A stretch of DNA of 64,000 bases from Colletotrichum lupini (taxonomy: Eukaryota > Ascomycota > Sordariomycetes > Glomerellales > Glomerellaceae): NCBI RefSeq assembly GCF_023278565.1, contig NC_064679.1:186001-250000 (forward strand), in the 5' to 3' direction. Position numbers and translations under genes: made by a program. Below the pieces are notes generated by a model. The model ran no database searches and was not told where the DNA came from. It saw only the letters and a list, made by a program, of their open reading frames with translations. Position 1 is the stretch's first letter. The number at the start of each line of letters is the position of its first letter. Positions 33,584 to 45,550 of the stretch are shown here, piece by piece.

Positions 33584-36000
33584 CACGCTTTGGGCGGTTG
33601 TGAAGTTGGACCTGGGTGTAGAGCAAGAGGCCACGACACAAGACCAAACCCGGCAGCGTGGGACGCAGCGATAAATAAACATTTTCGAGAAGACTGAAGA
33701 CGGCCAGGTCGCTTATCAGCGGTACCACATGGTCGGCGCCCAGATGCCAACCGGGTACCTCACACATGATGGGCTGCCACATCTGAATGATGCGAACAGG
33801 TCGGCAGGTGGCAAGGTATCCAAGATGATTTTCGGAGGCAGTCCCAGTCTAGGCCGGCTGGGCAACATCTTGGCTGTCTGGTCGAAAGGATCGACCTTCT
33901 CGGTCAGGCAGAGAACCGATGAGATGGGGTGGATAGCAGATATGCAAGAGAACGAGGATTGGTCCGTACCGCCAGACCACTGGCTTCCAGTTGCGAAGAC
34001 GGCGACCACAAAGTCTCGGCGCGCGGTGCCACCAGACCAGGAGGCAGGGGAAGCATTTGGGTTGCCAGACGACAGCCCAACCATTGGTTCCTCTGATGGA
34101 ACAGAGGGACAGGGAAGGGTGGTCACAGAAGAAGCAGGGTCTTGGACGATATCCTTGCACAGTACTGTCGGATACGTGGGGGAGGGTCAAAATTGGTAGG
34201 TTAACGACAAGGCTGGTGGTACGCGCTTGTTGCTTGCCACGTTCTGTGCACACGGGGAAGGTAACGGGTCTAACCATGCTCTCGTACTTTGTGACCAGAG
34301 AGTGAAAGTGTGTTCAGTGTGACTTGGGCGGGATTTGTTGTTCGATTATAGATTCTTTTCAGAGACTTGCAGCAAGCAGGAGTACCAAAGACTGCATTTG
34401 TCGTGATCAGCCTCCGGCATCAACATGAGAAATCGAGGGTCTCTGACGACAGGTCACGGTGATGTTGAGTAAGAACCTGCTATGCCGTCATCATAGCAAA
34501 GAATGAGTCCATTCTAATGGGCCCAGTCTGCCTGGCAGAGGCAGAGGAGTAGGTTGACTTAGACGCCCAGTCGGTCGCGCTATCTTTCCTGACCGCGCTC
34601 CAATTGCCCCTTATGTTGAACATTGTAGATAGGGAGGCCTTGGCAAGTCTGATGTTTCCCAGAGGAGCGTGTCAAGGTTCAAAATATGAGAGACGGGAAG
34701 GAGCCCAATGTTCAAATGGAGCAGGGATTCAGCCACAAGACGCAGAGAAGTGGTTAGCTCGAAAGGGTGCATGCTTGAAATAAGCTAAATGCAGTTCTGC
34801 CCAGCCTTTCAAAAGGCCGACGGGTACTTTTGTCGTTCTTGGACAATCATATAAGCCGGAACGATATCCGTAGGTTAGGAGGAAATGGAAGAGAGCACTC
34901 ACAGCACAATAGAGAAAGAAGAGGGAAAAGGGACGAAAAGCAGCCCCCAAAATGGGCACTGAGCATTGTCACGTGTGGCTGTGTGGGGGAAATTAAGGTT
35001 AATTTGGCGCTAGCACGGATCACCTACGAACCGATCCGGCTCTTTTTTGTGGCGTAGTGTTCATATGTGGCTGGTGCAGTCTACGTACCGATTGGTGACA
35101 GCCGTCGCCTTTTCCCAGCTGCATCCATCTCTACCTACCGCGTATATTCACACTGCTCTTCTCCGTCCAAATTCACTGCTTGCGATAACACGACCAACTT
35201 GTCGGGATTCCGTCTCGATGCGAGACTTATCCGCCGACGACGCTAATGATACGATCCTCCTCGCAATCCTCAATTAGGCGCCATGTCGGGAACTTTTGCC
35301 AGTCACTCACGAGCTTACTTTATCTAGGGAGGCCTTCCTCGCATCGCAATGACTGTGAAGAGCGGGGAAGAAACATTGTATGACAGGCCAATGCCGTCTT
35401 CATGGAAGGCAAGCCGCAAAAGGGTCTCGTTCTCGGTGGTTTTTCTTCTAGCGGCCGTTGCTGGACCCCTGCTTCACACCCTGTCTCTCCCACTCCTCGA
35501 GACTCCTTGTCGGCAGTGCCCAGATCTCGCTCGGGGCCAGTCGAATCATCTCGTTGCGCGCAAGTTGTCCAGCCGTACCTTCAACGTCCCGTTCAGGCAG
35601 GAGGATAACACCCGCTTTATATAAGAACGGCACCACCACTCTCTTGGCTTTCCTTGGTTTCTCTTGGAATTTGCTTGGAACAAAGCCACCGTCGGCGATT
35701 AATCCTCGTCCACTCTCGCTATCAGCCATTTTCTTCGTCCTTGGCTCCTTGGCACGTTCTGCTATCATTCTCCTCTTCGCCAGAAACTCTCCTCTGCGCG
35801 ATACCCCTCACGACTCACGAGCGGTGCACACGATCCCTCTTCCCACCCACTTCAAAGTCAAACACCATCAGCACCAACGGGAACAGGCACCAACTTGCGC
35901 CTCGCAGTTACATCCATCAACATCTCGGATAGCTGACGTCTCCCGTCTTGCCCTGCTGCAAGTGGCGTTTCTTAGCTTCTTCGCAGAAAAAGGAAGGTTT
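33584..36000. other. Upstream region of the OPT gene; no gene supported
   Basis: Contains several overlapping open frames on both strands, none with recognisable motifs. Bases 35600-35950 are pyrimidine-rich on the plus strand (long CTC and TTC runs) and resemble the leader of a fungal gene, but I find no following coding exon. A CACGTG hexamer is at about 34970. Confidence 0.4.
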
Positions 36001-39000
36001 TCTGGAAGAATTTGAGGAGAGAGGCGAGTTCAGCTGACGTCGACCGCGGCTGTTGTATTATTCGTCAATCACCCCGGGCTTATCGCAATCTCTCGCCAAG
36101 CAATCAAGACCCCTGATGCTCCAGACTGAGCGGGTTTCTCTTTGTTGGAGTCGTCGTATCCCGGTTCACAATTGCCATAGTACGACCCAACCGCCGATGG
36201 CAACGAATTTGCGGTACGGTTGCTGCAGCTGATCTCAGTGGCCCCCTCCTGCTGTTCCACGAGCTTCCTACCTCAGGTAGCTCCATGCAGTCCAATCCTG
36301 GCGTCGACTTTGTCGGACTGTGAGCGCCAACTTCGAGAGTGTCGCCCCACATCCCGCGTCCTTGCGTGCCGGTTGAGGACGAATGCTCTTGGGTTCTGAA
36401 GCAGATACCTTGTAGATTACGAAAGGACGCTTCTTGACCCGCGCCAGACGGAGCCAATTCTCACGATGCGGACTGTCGAATTAGCATTTGCCCACCATCA
36501 TCACAAATTTCGTGTGGACCACCTCTTCTTCTGCAGGCAGGAACATCCGAATAGTCCATTCGAGATGCAAAAGGACAGAGCTGTATCAGCCGACATACTG
36601 TGGATGGTGGCGTCTTGATACCTTTTTCAATATTGCCACATCGATCTTCAATCAAATCGTTACGCGAGACGAAACGGCAATGATGGTATTGGCTGCAGTT
36701 GCGTCTACACAGAAGGTCGTCGTTTGAGTAGTCTCGCCGATTTCCACCATCAAATCGTGTTGCGAACTGGCCAATCCGAACGACCTACCTACACGAGAGA
36801 CGGGGCAGACTTCCTGTTCTAGCAGTCGTGGGATTCAAGTCCAGAGGCCACATCACGCAGACATTCAGCTGCGCCGCAGGTGCAGCGGTCTGCGTTCAAT
36901 TTTCTCAACCAACACTCTTCTCTTTGGACCTCGGTATCGTACAGCTGTACGGTGTCAATGCAGTCTGGTGGTGCCATAGTCAAAATCTACTAACATGTAT
37001 AGATGATAACAGGATACCGTCGGCTCGAAACGCTTTGCAACACTCGGCCATTTGAATGGCGCCCCCAAGCTGATGCTTACACCAGCCAGCAAAGTCTCCA
37101 CGGATGATGAACTCCTCATTGGTTGAAACGACAGATGCGACGAAGTCGTTGCCACCAGCTGTGTGGTCCCTTGCTCATGTATCACTGCAACGAGTTTGTG
37201 GTATACGAGAGCTCGATAAACGACACATGCTGCTTGCCTTTGACCAGGCGCTATGGCATCAGAGCTGCACGGCGAGTTCTGCGAGCCCGTCAAGAGACTG
37301 TCACTGTCTCCTCTAGAAATGTACCAGCAAAAGAAGGTGAATCCAGGAAAGTAGACCCGGCTGGTTGGTACCATTGTGGCATTGCAGAGACAGACGCACA
37401 TGACATCCACGTCCCTCCGAACCCCCCCAGTCTCTTGCCTTCCTCGACCCTGACATACTGTGCCACTCTTGGATCGGCTCGGGTTACCGATGATAAGAGT
37501 GTATTCAGACCCAAACAAGTAGGTGAAGGGGTGGAAAGTCAAGTACGGTAACTGGACCGGTTCTAGAGGAACTTAACCGAGAACACGGGGGGCAAAACTC
37601 AAGATTGTCAAAACCAAAGCAACCCGATGATTTTCGACGCAGCCCAACCGACTAACACGATGTTCTGCTTCATGCGCCGAGGCTGTGGCAAGTTTGTCTT
37701 CGCCGCCGCCTTTCACACAGATATCCATGCTGCAGCTCGCAGCTCAATCCCCTTCTAAGCCAAGAAGTAGTAGAATCAGTCGGTTACTCCAGCAGATGTG
37801 TGAATGCCACTGTCATTGCATGCGCGTCGTACGGTTGCTCTCGGAGATCCGCAATGTCGGAATATCGCTGGCGTTCGTCGTCAAGAATCAGAGACATCTT
37901 CCTTTTGTTCCTTATCATAGAAGGGCTTGGCTTAGCAGCACACAGGGCGGGATATGATATCAGACGTGCCGAGTTGAGCATGATTTCTCATTCTCTCGCC
38001 TCACATCTACTCTCGTTCCAGTCACTTGAATTCTATGGCCGAATGGCAATGTCATCAATTCTAGCGCCACGCTGTCTTCTATCGTCTTACTTTGGTGCCA
38101 AAATCTTCCGATCATTGATGATTCTTTCCAATATAAGGGTCCTACCAGCTGTACCGGTGGTTCACCGCTCCAAGCCGTTCTCACTGACGTGGAAATCAGT
38201 CTTGTGTTACGGCTTATTGACCAGCACCTCACTCAATAGTCAGATATTATTGTTCTAATACTGTCGTTCACTCCTCCGAATCTTCCTCTGCTATCTGCCA
38301 CTCTATTCTCAACTTATGTCAAGGATCATGAGGTCATCGTCTACGATTTCACTTTACGGATGATATTGCTTAGCCATATGGAAATGAGAGTTTGTCGAGC
38401 AGGTCTCCAAAAAGTACCAAAAGGTCACACTTACCTTCAACTTGAAAGAATAATAACAACATGTGAAACCCTATCTGACGACATTTGATCGCGGTCTCAT
38501 GTTAACAACTCGCTGTTGCTGACCAGCTTTACGTGGAAATATGCGCAGAGGGCTCTTGGTGAGAGCAACCTCTCATGTAATTGTCGTCATGCTGGCTTCC
38601 CATATCTAAATAGAAGGATGAAGACCCCATTGAGCCACGTCCTCCCTCTCGTCTCGTCTGATTCATTCTTCTCTTGCTAAGAAGTAGACAGAACGTGAGA
38701 ACGGCTGTGAGGTAGTACCCTTCGAGAGCCATAAGAGTCATTCAACCGAAACGTTGAAAGTTCTACCGGTCGACGATAACTATTGAAGTTCCTTCGAAAG
38801 CATTAGCAAGCACTACCGTTTCCAATTGAGACGCATCTCTGCAACTGTCCATCGGGAATCCCGTCAACAAAGAAAGATCAATCACCGGTCGACATCATGA
38901 CGTTGGCAGGTCCCCCCAGAGCCCTCTTTAGACCTGCACTGGCCGTCATTGACGAAGTAGTAAGAGAGCTACAGCAGCGCAGCACTTCGCTTCCTCGGCT

Positions 39001-42000
39001 TGGGCCACGAAAGTAACAACGTCACATTACGAATGCTGGCTCTCAGCTTCAGACGACGAGATATATTTGAGTGGCTGATATACTCAACCTTTCAAGGTCT
39101 GCCGCATGATGGAGTCAAGATCGCGGCTGTGCCTCATGCCGATGGGCCGATGAGGAGGTCTCGCAGGAATAATATATACTTGATGGGTGAAAGACTGACT
39201 GCTGTCTCCGGCTGGATTTCCGGCGAGAGACGAATCCTTGGAAGGCCGAAAGGCCCGAAGCCACGCTATATGTTCATGGCACAGATGGATCCCTTGGGGG
39301 GACATCACCATCACAGCGCTGTCGGCTTCCAAGAGAGAATTGGGATGGAAGGCTTCGAACCCGACGTGGGCTCGACCATGTGGCACCGAGCGGCAGACTT
39401 CGGGCTTATCTTACTCAGTCTCTGCACGCAGGTCTGGCTGTGAAATGCCGAAATGCTTGTCTGAACAGAAGCTGAGGACCACAATAACGCAAGGTGTTCT
39501 TGCCGGTCCCGCCCACCTGGGCGGGTTTCCGTAATGAGATGTAGTCTCATCGTACCTTGAAGGCCCGGACTTTGTCCTATCATTCTCGTCTCTGAAACCC
39601 GCTGTCTCAGTCTTTACCAGTAATCGACCTGACAGCCCTGCCGCCCTCCTTGCTGCATTGTATATTCAGAGACGGAATAATTTCCGATGGGTGTAGTATT
39701 AGCAGAGCACAGTAGACATGGGGAAGCAAACAGGTGTCCAGGACATTCATCATCCAGTTGGAGTGACGATTATCTGGTCAAGTATCAATTGATACATGCT
39801 CTGTCACATCTAGAGAGAAGAGGTTCGGATCAGCTGAAGAGAAGGATGGCCAGAATGTCGCCGAGGAGGCCGTTTCGTATAACACTGACGAGGCACATGG
39901 TATTCGCACTCGCAAAGGATGTTGAGAAATGATGATGGGCCCATAGTACTCGGGGGCAGATCAAGAGCATACGACCGATGAAAGTGGTGTATGTGTCATG
40001 AGGGTTTACATCCTGTCATTGATTGACCAAACACTGCAATTCGGAAAGCTCGTCACGAACCTGAAGTACTTCTTCAGCCGGTACTCACCCTTCCAATGAT
40101 GAGTGAGGTTACTCACATAATATTCCGACAAGCTGAAGGCGCTTCTTGAATGCTGCGAGACCTAACTGCGATTAAGCTTGAAAACATTCCGTCCGTTGCA
40201 CGCGCCGCGTGTTCCCAACTGCTGTGCTCCCACAGCTATGAGAAATGCCATTCATGTTAGTCTGTCCCAGCCCTTTCTTCATTCACGTTTCAGCGGTGGC
40301 TACGGTGTTGAGATCTTTGTCCTTGTAAAACCCTCATCTTTTACCAGCGCCGGGTGTTAGATGCCCCTGGAGATGTCGTCAAGTAGCCCATGTCGATAAT
40401 TGAGGCTGCGCACGCCAGATCTCGTGACTGTCGCGAAGGGATGTGGCTGAGTTTCTTGTGTCACAGAGAAGTGTTTGAATACACACACCCGCGAGACAGT
40501 GACCATAGATTTTCCGGTGTCACCGGGAACATGGACTTTGAGATTTGGGTGGATTGAATATAGGATCCCCCTTCCATTAGACTGCACACCTGGATCACGA
40601 CCACGGATATGGTGGAGGAGCGCACACACACCACACACATCTGTCGCTCGGCCCAGTTCGTCCCGCAGATCGTCATCAAGGTCAGGGTCCCGGCCAACTA
40701 AGCTAGATCTCAAAAGTATTTTGTCGCACAGAATTCTTCAGTAGAAATAAATGACCTTTTGATTCAGATCTGCTGAATTCGTTCTCTGACTGGTGAGACA
40801 CACTCATCAATTGGGAGAGTTGCCTTGTGAACCGGCTAGCTCGGGGCATGGGGAATGCAATATCTGGTTATTAATAGCATTGTATAGAAAAGAAGGAAGA
40901 ATGAGAATGAGGCGCCTAAATTGATTGTTGTGCCATCCGCCAACCTAGTCTTGCTCGACTTGCTTCCGCGACTTGGATGGAATGTTGGCCAGGCATGTCT
41001 CATATTCGATGTCATTATTGTCATTATCACCTGAGGAGAGCCGCACCTGAGAGGTTCTGGCAGTGCCGGTAGTACCATTCACTGTGGCCCTGGCGACGAT
41101 GTCGCGACAGCTGACTGGTAGCCTGACAATGTGACCAACACTGCGAGCTAGGATTGATGCCTAGGTAACGTTGAACATCACTACTGGGTACGGCCATGAA
41201 GTAGGTCCTCGACCAGAGCCAATAGTTATCAATGCTGATGCTGCGGGATACTCTGAAACACTTCAAACTGCTCTGGAATATGGCGAAGATGTAGGCTGAT
41301 TCGTTGTTCACCAGAAACATGAGAGATGGATTGAATTCCTCAACGAAGGCGCCGCTTCCTGCCAATGCAAGTTTCGGTGGCCGACTCTGACAGCTCGTGG
41401 TGATGTGTCTAGCCCATTGCCCTGCATGCATCAGCAACGTCACGGAGGACAGCTGGCATATGCAGAGAACGTGTCCCGCTAGTCGTTAGAGACGCCTTGA
41501 CATTCGCGTCTTGGGAGCTCGGTCGGTAGTGGTTTTCAGCCACCGCAATGCGAAAGACTTGAGAAACCAACACAATTTTTTTTGTTTAAGCCTGATGGGG
41601 AAGCGCGATGCCGGCAGCTCTAGCGGCGATTTCCATAGAACCAAGTACGGATAAGCGCTGGCGGTCTGCAGTAACCCTTTCAACGGCGTTGCACCTGGCT
41701 CGGGTTGGTGCAGCGCTTATCGACACCATTGGAAGGCACTTGCCGAGAAGCTTGGGTACTGTCAGCATAGGTAGCTTTCATTCAACTGTTCTGAGGAGGC
41801 TGGGGCCAGAACCCAGGAACTTCAGGAGCTTCAGAAACGTTGGTGTTGATGATGACCCCGAGGTCGCCGACAGCCATGTTCGCGGGTCTTCTCAGCATGT
41901 GCTAGGCCGTGCTTCATAATGTTTTGACCCTACGTTACCAAGAAAAGATAAGGGCGGGTGAGGATGACTCGGGTCGTGAAGATGGGATGAAGGTGCTGCG

Positions 42001-43533
42001 GCTGGCTGGACGTCATTGTGCCCGGGACAGATGGCAAGAATAATCATGTGCCATTGCTTCGGATGACCAGAGCCAAGTGCACTGACACTGCAAAGATATA
42101 CTGGAAGAGGTTGAGGACGAGAAGTTACCTCAACGAGAGTGAGCCGAGGAAATGATGCCGTCATGGCGATTGGTCGTGTTTGGTGCAGGCGCTTACTGAG
42201 GTCATCGCGGCGGTTACTTTATGCCCAAGGTCGTATCAGACGCGAATGAGTAGTCGATCCAGATGGGCGATACCGATGGTGAGGGCACCTACGTCTCGCG
42301 TTGCGGACTCGCTGTTCGGATGAGATGAAATGCGGCAGCATTGAACAATTGTGAGAGGAAGAAGAAAAGAGGCGTGTTCGAGGAACCGTCGCATCACAGG
42401 ATAAGGTTAGTTGGATGATGTGCAATGACGGCAGGCCTCCAAAGTCCTCAGCGCGAGAAACAATCAGAAACGGCCGGGGCGTTTCAATTGACGTGCCCTC
42501 CAGTTCGTGGTGAGTCTGACGGTGCTCGACCATCGTCTGAGGTTTTGTTAGGTAAGCACCCGAGAAGGGAGGAAGACGTGCATGAACTCAGTGTCATGTC
42601 ACAGAGGTGTGGACTGTGAGTGACATGAGTGTGCGTGTGGCAGTGGCCAGTGAGTGAGAGTGTGGATGGGAGCGGCACTTGCGAGTTGAGAGTAAGCACT
42701 CACTCAGAGTCTCAGGTGCAGTGAGAGTGAGTGAGGGGACGGGAAATGACACTGGAGACGGGAGATGAGTGGATCGGACCTCCGATGGGTCCGAGTGAGG
42801 CAGTGAGCGGGCGGCCGATAGTAAACCCGGGCCTGGTTCGACGCCGGGCCGTTGATCTCAGCTGAAGTGTGGTGACAATCACAGCTGGACAGGCGGCGAT
42901 GGGCAGGGCGAGCAGGCAGGAACCCGACAGCTTTTTTGACGGTTGAGAGACTTTTGTGGGTGCCGTAGATGCGTTGTTACTGGTGCAAATGGTGTGCGTC
43001 CTGTCGACTCTGGCGAGTGACTGAGTCGCGAGAGGTGGAGGTACACGGGGGGAGGTATCCTTGCGGACCCGAGCCAGATTGACGTGGGTGGAGTCCCCGG
43101 TGGGCGGTACTTGCGATCTTGTACCTAAGCGAGAATTACATCTGCAGCTGTGGGCGGATTTGGAGGTCTCGACTCATCTGGCCACTGTCTACAGCATTTC
43201 CTTTCCATTTCCTTTTGATTGTTGCCCTCTGCAGAGTGCAGACCGACAGTTGGATTGACAGCCTGCGCACAGCTGGCCAAATTTGGCAGTGCATATTCTC
43301 TCAACGTCAGAAGCTCGATCTCTCAGAGCTCACTCGAGTAAGGTAATCCTGGACTTCGGGCCAGACCACGGCTGCCGTCTGCATGCTGATATTTGACAAT
43401 GTCCGGGTGGATCAAGGACATTGTCTCCCCGTTGCCATGGCGGCCTCTGAGTGGTTCAAGGTCCAGGATTAACCTCCCACCCTCCCATGCAACTTCACAG
43501 TGAGGTCGAGTGCTGGTGCGTGACTGTGACTGA

Positions 43534-43564
<31 letters not shown>

Positions 43565-43900
43565 CTGGCGGTGCCATGTTTCGCGCGAGGTTCTGCAGCC
43601 AGAGAGCCTGTTCTTTTCTTCGGTTTCCCAGCTGGATGGCTGCAGTGATGATCCAGGGCCAGCACACCCACTTTGACACAGCCTGCATTCGTCCAATCTG
43701 CCGCCTGCATAAACTGAGATCATGATTGCAACTCTTGTTTATCACGCTGGTGGGAGTCAGGATTTCTGGGATTCATGGAAGGAGTATTCTCTCATAGAAC
43801 ATGTTAGTGTTGTGTACATGCACCACGGACATTGCGCTCTGCAGTCGTTTTGACCACTAGCAGAGTACGTACCCGATGTGGAAATAGAACCTGTCGAGAT
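36001..43900. other. Long GC-normal stretch without a supported gene
   Basis: About 7.9 kb with ordinary base composition and no RIP signature. Open frames are short, overlap on opposite strands and show no domain, signal peptide or splice-linked extension. From 42590 to 42830 the plus strand is full of GTGAG and GAGTG words, with a perfect 7-base stem (TCGGACC, loop 42781-42787, GGTCCGA) at 42774-42794. No tRNA or other structured RNA was recognised. Confidence 0.4.
43534..43561. repeat. (GT)14 microsatellite
   Basis: An uninterrupted dinucleotide run of 28 bases, the only long one in the window. A likely variable-length marker. Confidence 0.95.
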
Positions 43901-45550
43901 ACCTCACAGATAGTACCTCAAGGTAAGTACCTGCCGTACAGAATACCTGGAAGGAGAGACTTTTGCATTGCGGGAAGTGAGGAAGGAAGGGGGAGAAAAG
44001 GTACGTCCCCTCCAGGTACCGCCGACATCTCCGCCCCCAATCAGAAAGGGGAAGAAAATCTTCTCCACGTCCACCACCTCTCAGGCTCTCCCTCAACCGC
44101 GAGTCTCCGTGTCTCTTCAAACTCCTCCCATCCATGATCCCTATCCCGTCCCTCTCTCTCTCTCCTTGATTCTTCCCCATTGGCATCTGCATCGGATCCT
44201 GTTTTCCCTCCCCCCCTTTTGCCCCGTTTTGCCCTGGTTTTTTCTTCGACAACACCGCCGGAAGGTTGTTCGTCCTGTCTCGTCCGCTGTCTTCCCTGTC
44301 CCTGCTCACTTCACTCTTGTCTGCTGTATGCATAGCTCAACTCATCGTTGATTTGCCGCTCATTTGCTTGCTCTCTCCAATCTGCCGTCATTTCGGCTCT
44401 ACCCAATTGCCCATTGCGTCTTCACCCCTCCTCATCTCCCGTCATCTGTTTTTTTTTTCTCACTATCCTCTGCCATTTCGAAAGTCTTGGACTCGGCTCG
44501 CCATCTACCTACCTCGAGTCTCCTCTGGCATCCCATCCATCATCCCACGCTCGCTACTTTTACCTTGCCTTAGTATTCTTTGGATCCCTTTCGTTTCACT
44601 CACCCCTCCAGCCCTATCCCGTCCGTGCCTATCAATTGACACCTCTGCATTATTGTCCGGGTCTTCATACACTATTACATGCCGTCGCTCGCTACCTCAC
44701 CTTGCCAACAACGCATCCATACCTTAGACCTCGACATACCGCACCAGTAACTGTTACCGCTCTTCTTACCGCTAGATTGTCGCCGTTCACGGACTTTACA
44801 TCGCTGTTTCCTCTATCCGTATCCGTACATTCGTTCACTCGCCCGCACCGCACCAACAATCGCCAACACGCACATTCTTCCATCACGTATCATACTATAC
44901 AACAAGTCCCGTACAATATCAATAACCGGACCCGAGGTCAACGCTTTCGGCTGCCATCATCCCATTTTGTCCTGATTATCGACGCATACTCCCATCACTG
45001 CGTGCTGTCCATACAACACGTCCTGTGACCTTGACAACCGGCCACCCCGCCGTCACTATCCCAGCCATTTCGAGACACTTCACCTGGGCTTTCGTACACG
45101 CTGAGCATCAAGGGGTCCCTCCCCACAGACAGTCTGCCTTCGTCTCGTCTCATCATCCCTCGTCAGAAAGACAAGACGACCAAGCACCAGCCAAGCCCTG
45201 AGCCAGGGATTGCCCGCTACGCATAATTGCGCCTTGCGAACCACCCGCGCAACCCGCAACCACTCTCCCACCTCAAGGTTCCAACGCCCAGATCCCAGCA
45301 ATCATTACAGCATAGCCTGGTCCATTTCCCTTGCTCCACCAACCCGCACCCAGACCCAGGTCCCGACTCCCAAGCAACCTGCCCAAGGGGCCCTCCACCA
45401 TCCACCCTATTCTGGACTGTTGCCCCGTCCTTCCAAGGCCTGGCCACGACAATCTCGACCAGAGATACCGCCAAACAAGCTTTTTTTCTTGTTTTCTCTT
45501 CCTCCCATTCGTTTCCTTCCTTTTCCTTCTCCTCGATACTCGGCGATGCA
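43901..45550 (+). promoter_or_regulatory. Pyrimidine-rich promoter and probable long 5' leader of the TBC gene
   Basis: From about 44050 the plus strand is strongly C/T-rich (ccctctctctctctcc and similar), as in leaders of filamentous fungal genes. It contains upstream ATGs, for example at 44134, 44328 and 44679, that start only short frames. If transcribed, these could dampen translation of the TBC protein. The transcription start is not visible. Confidence 0.4.

Noticed and set aside
33729..34199. Open frame of 156 codons on the plus strand upstream of the OPT gene
   Set aside because: Overlapped by equally long frames on the other strand and no domain; lies in the likely OPT promoter.
35458..36015. 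Open frame of 185 codons on the plus strand
   Set aside because: Composition is that of a pyrimidine-rich leader (Ser/Leu/Pro from CT runs); no ATG context or domain.
39000..39443. 147-codon plus-strand frame in the gene desert
   Set aside because: No recognisable feature, and the opposite strand is open as well; not enough support.
42832..42848. tRNA T-arm-like hairpin (CCTGG TTCGACG CCGGG)
   Set aside because: No matching acceptor stem, D-arm or anticodon arm is found upstream at the right distance.
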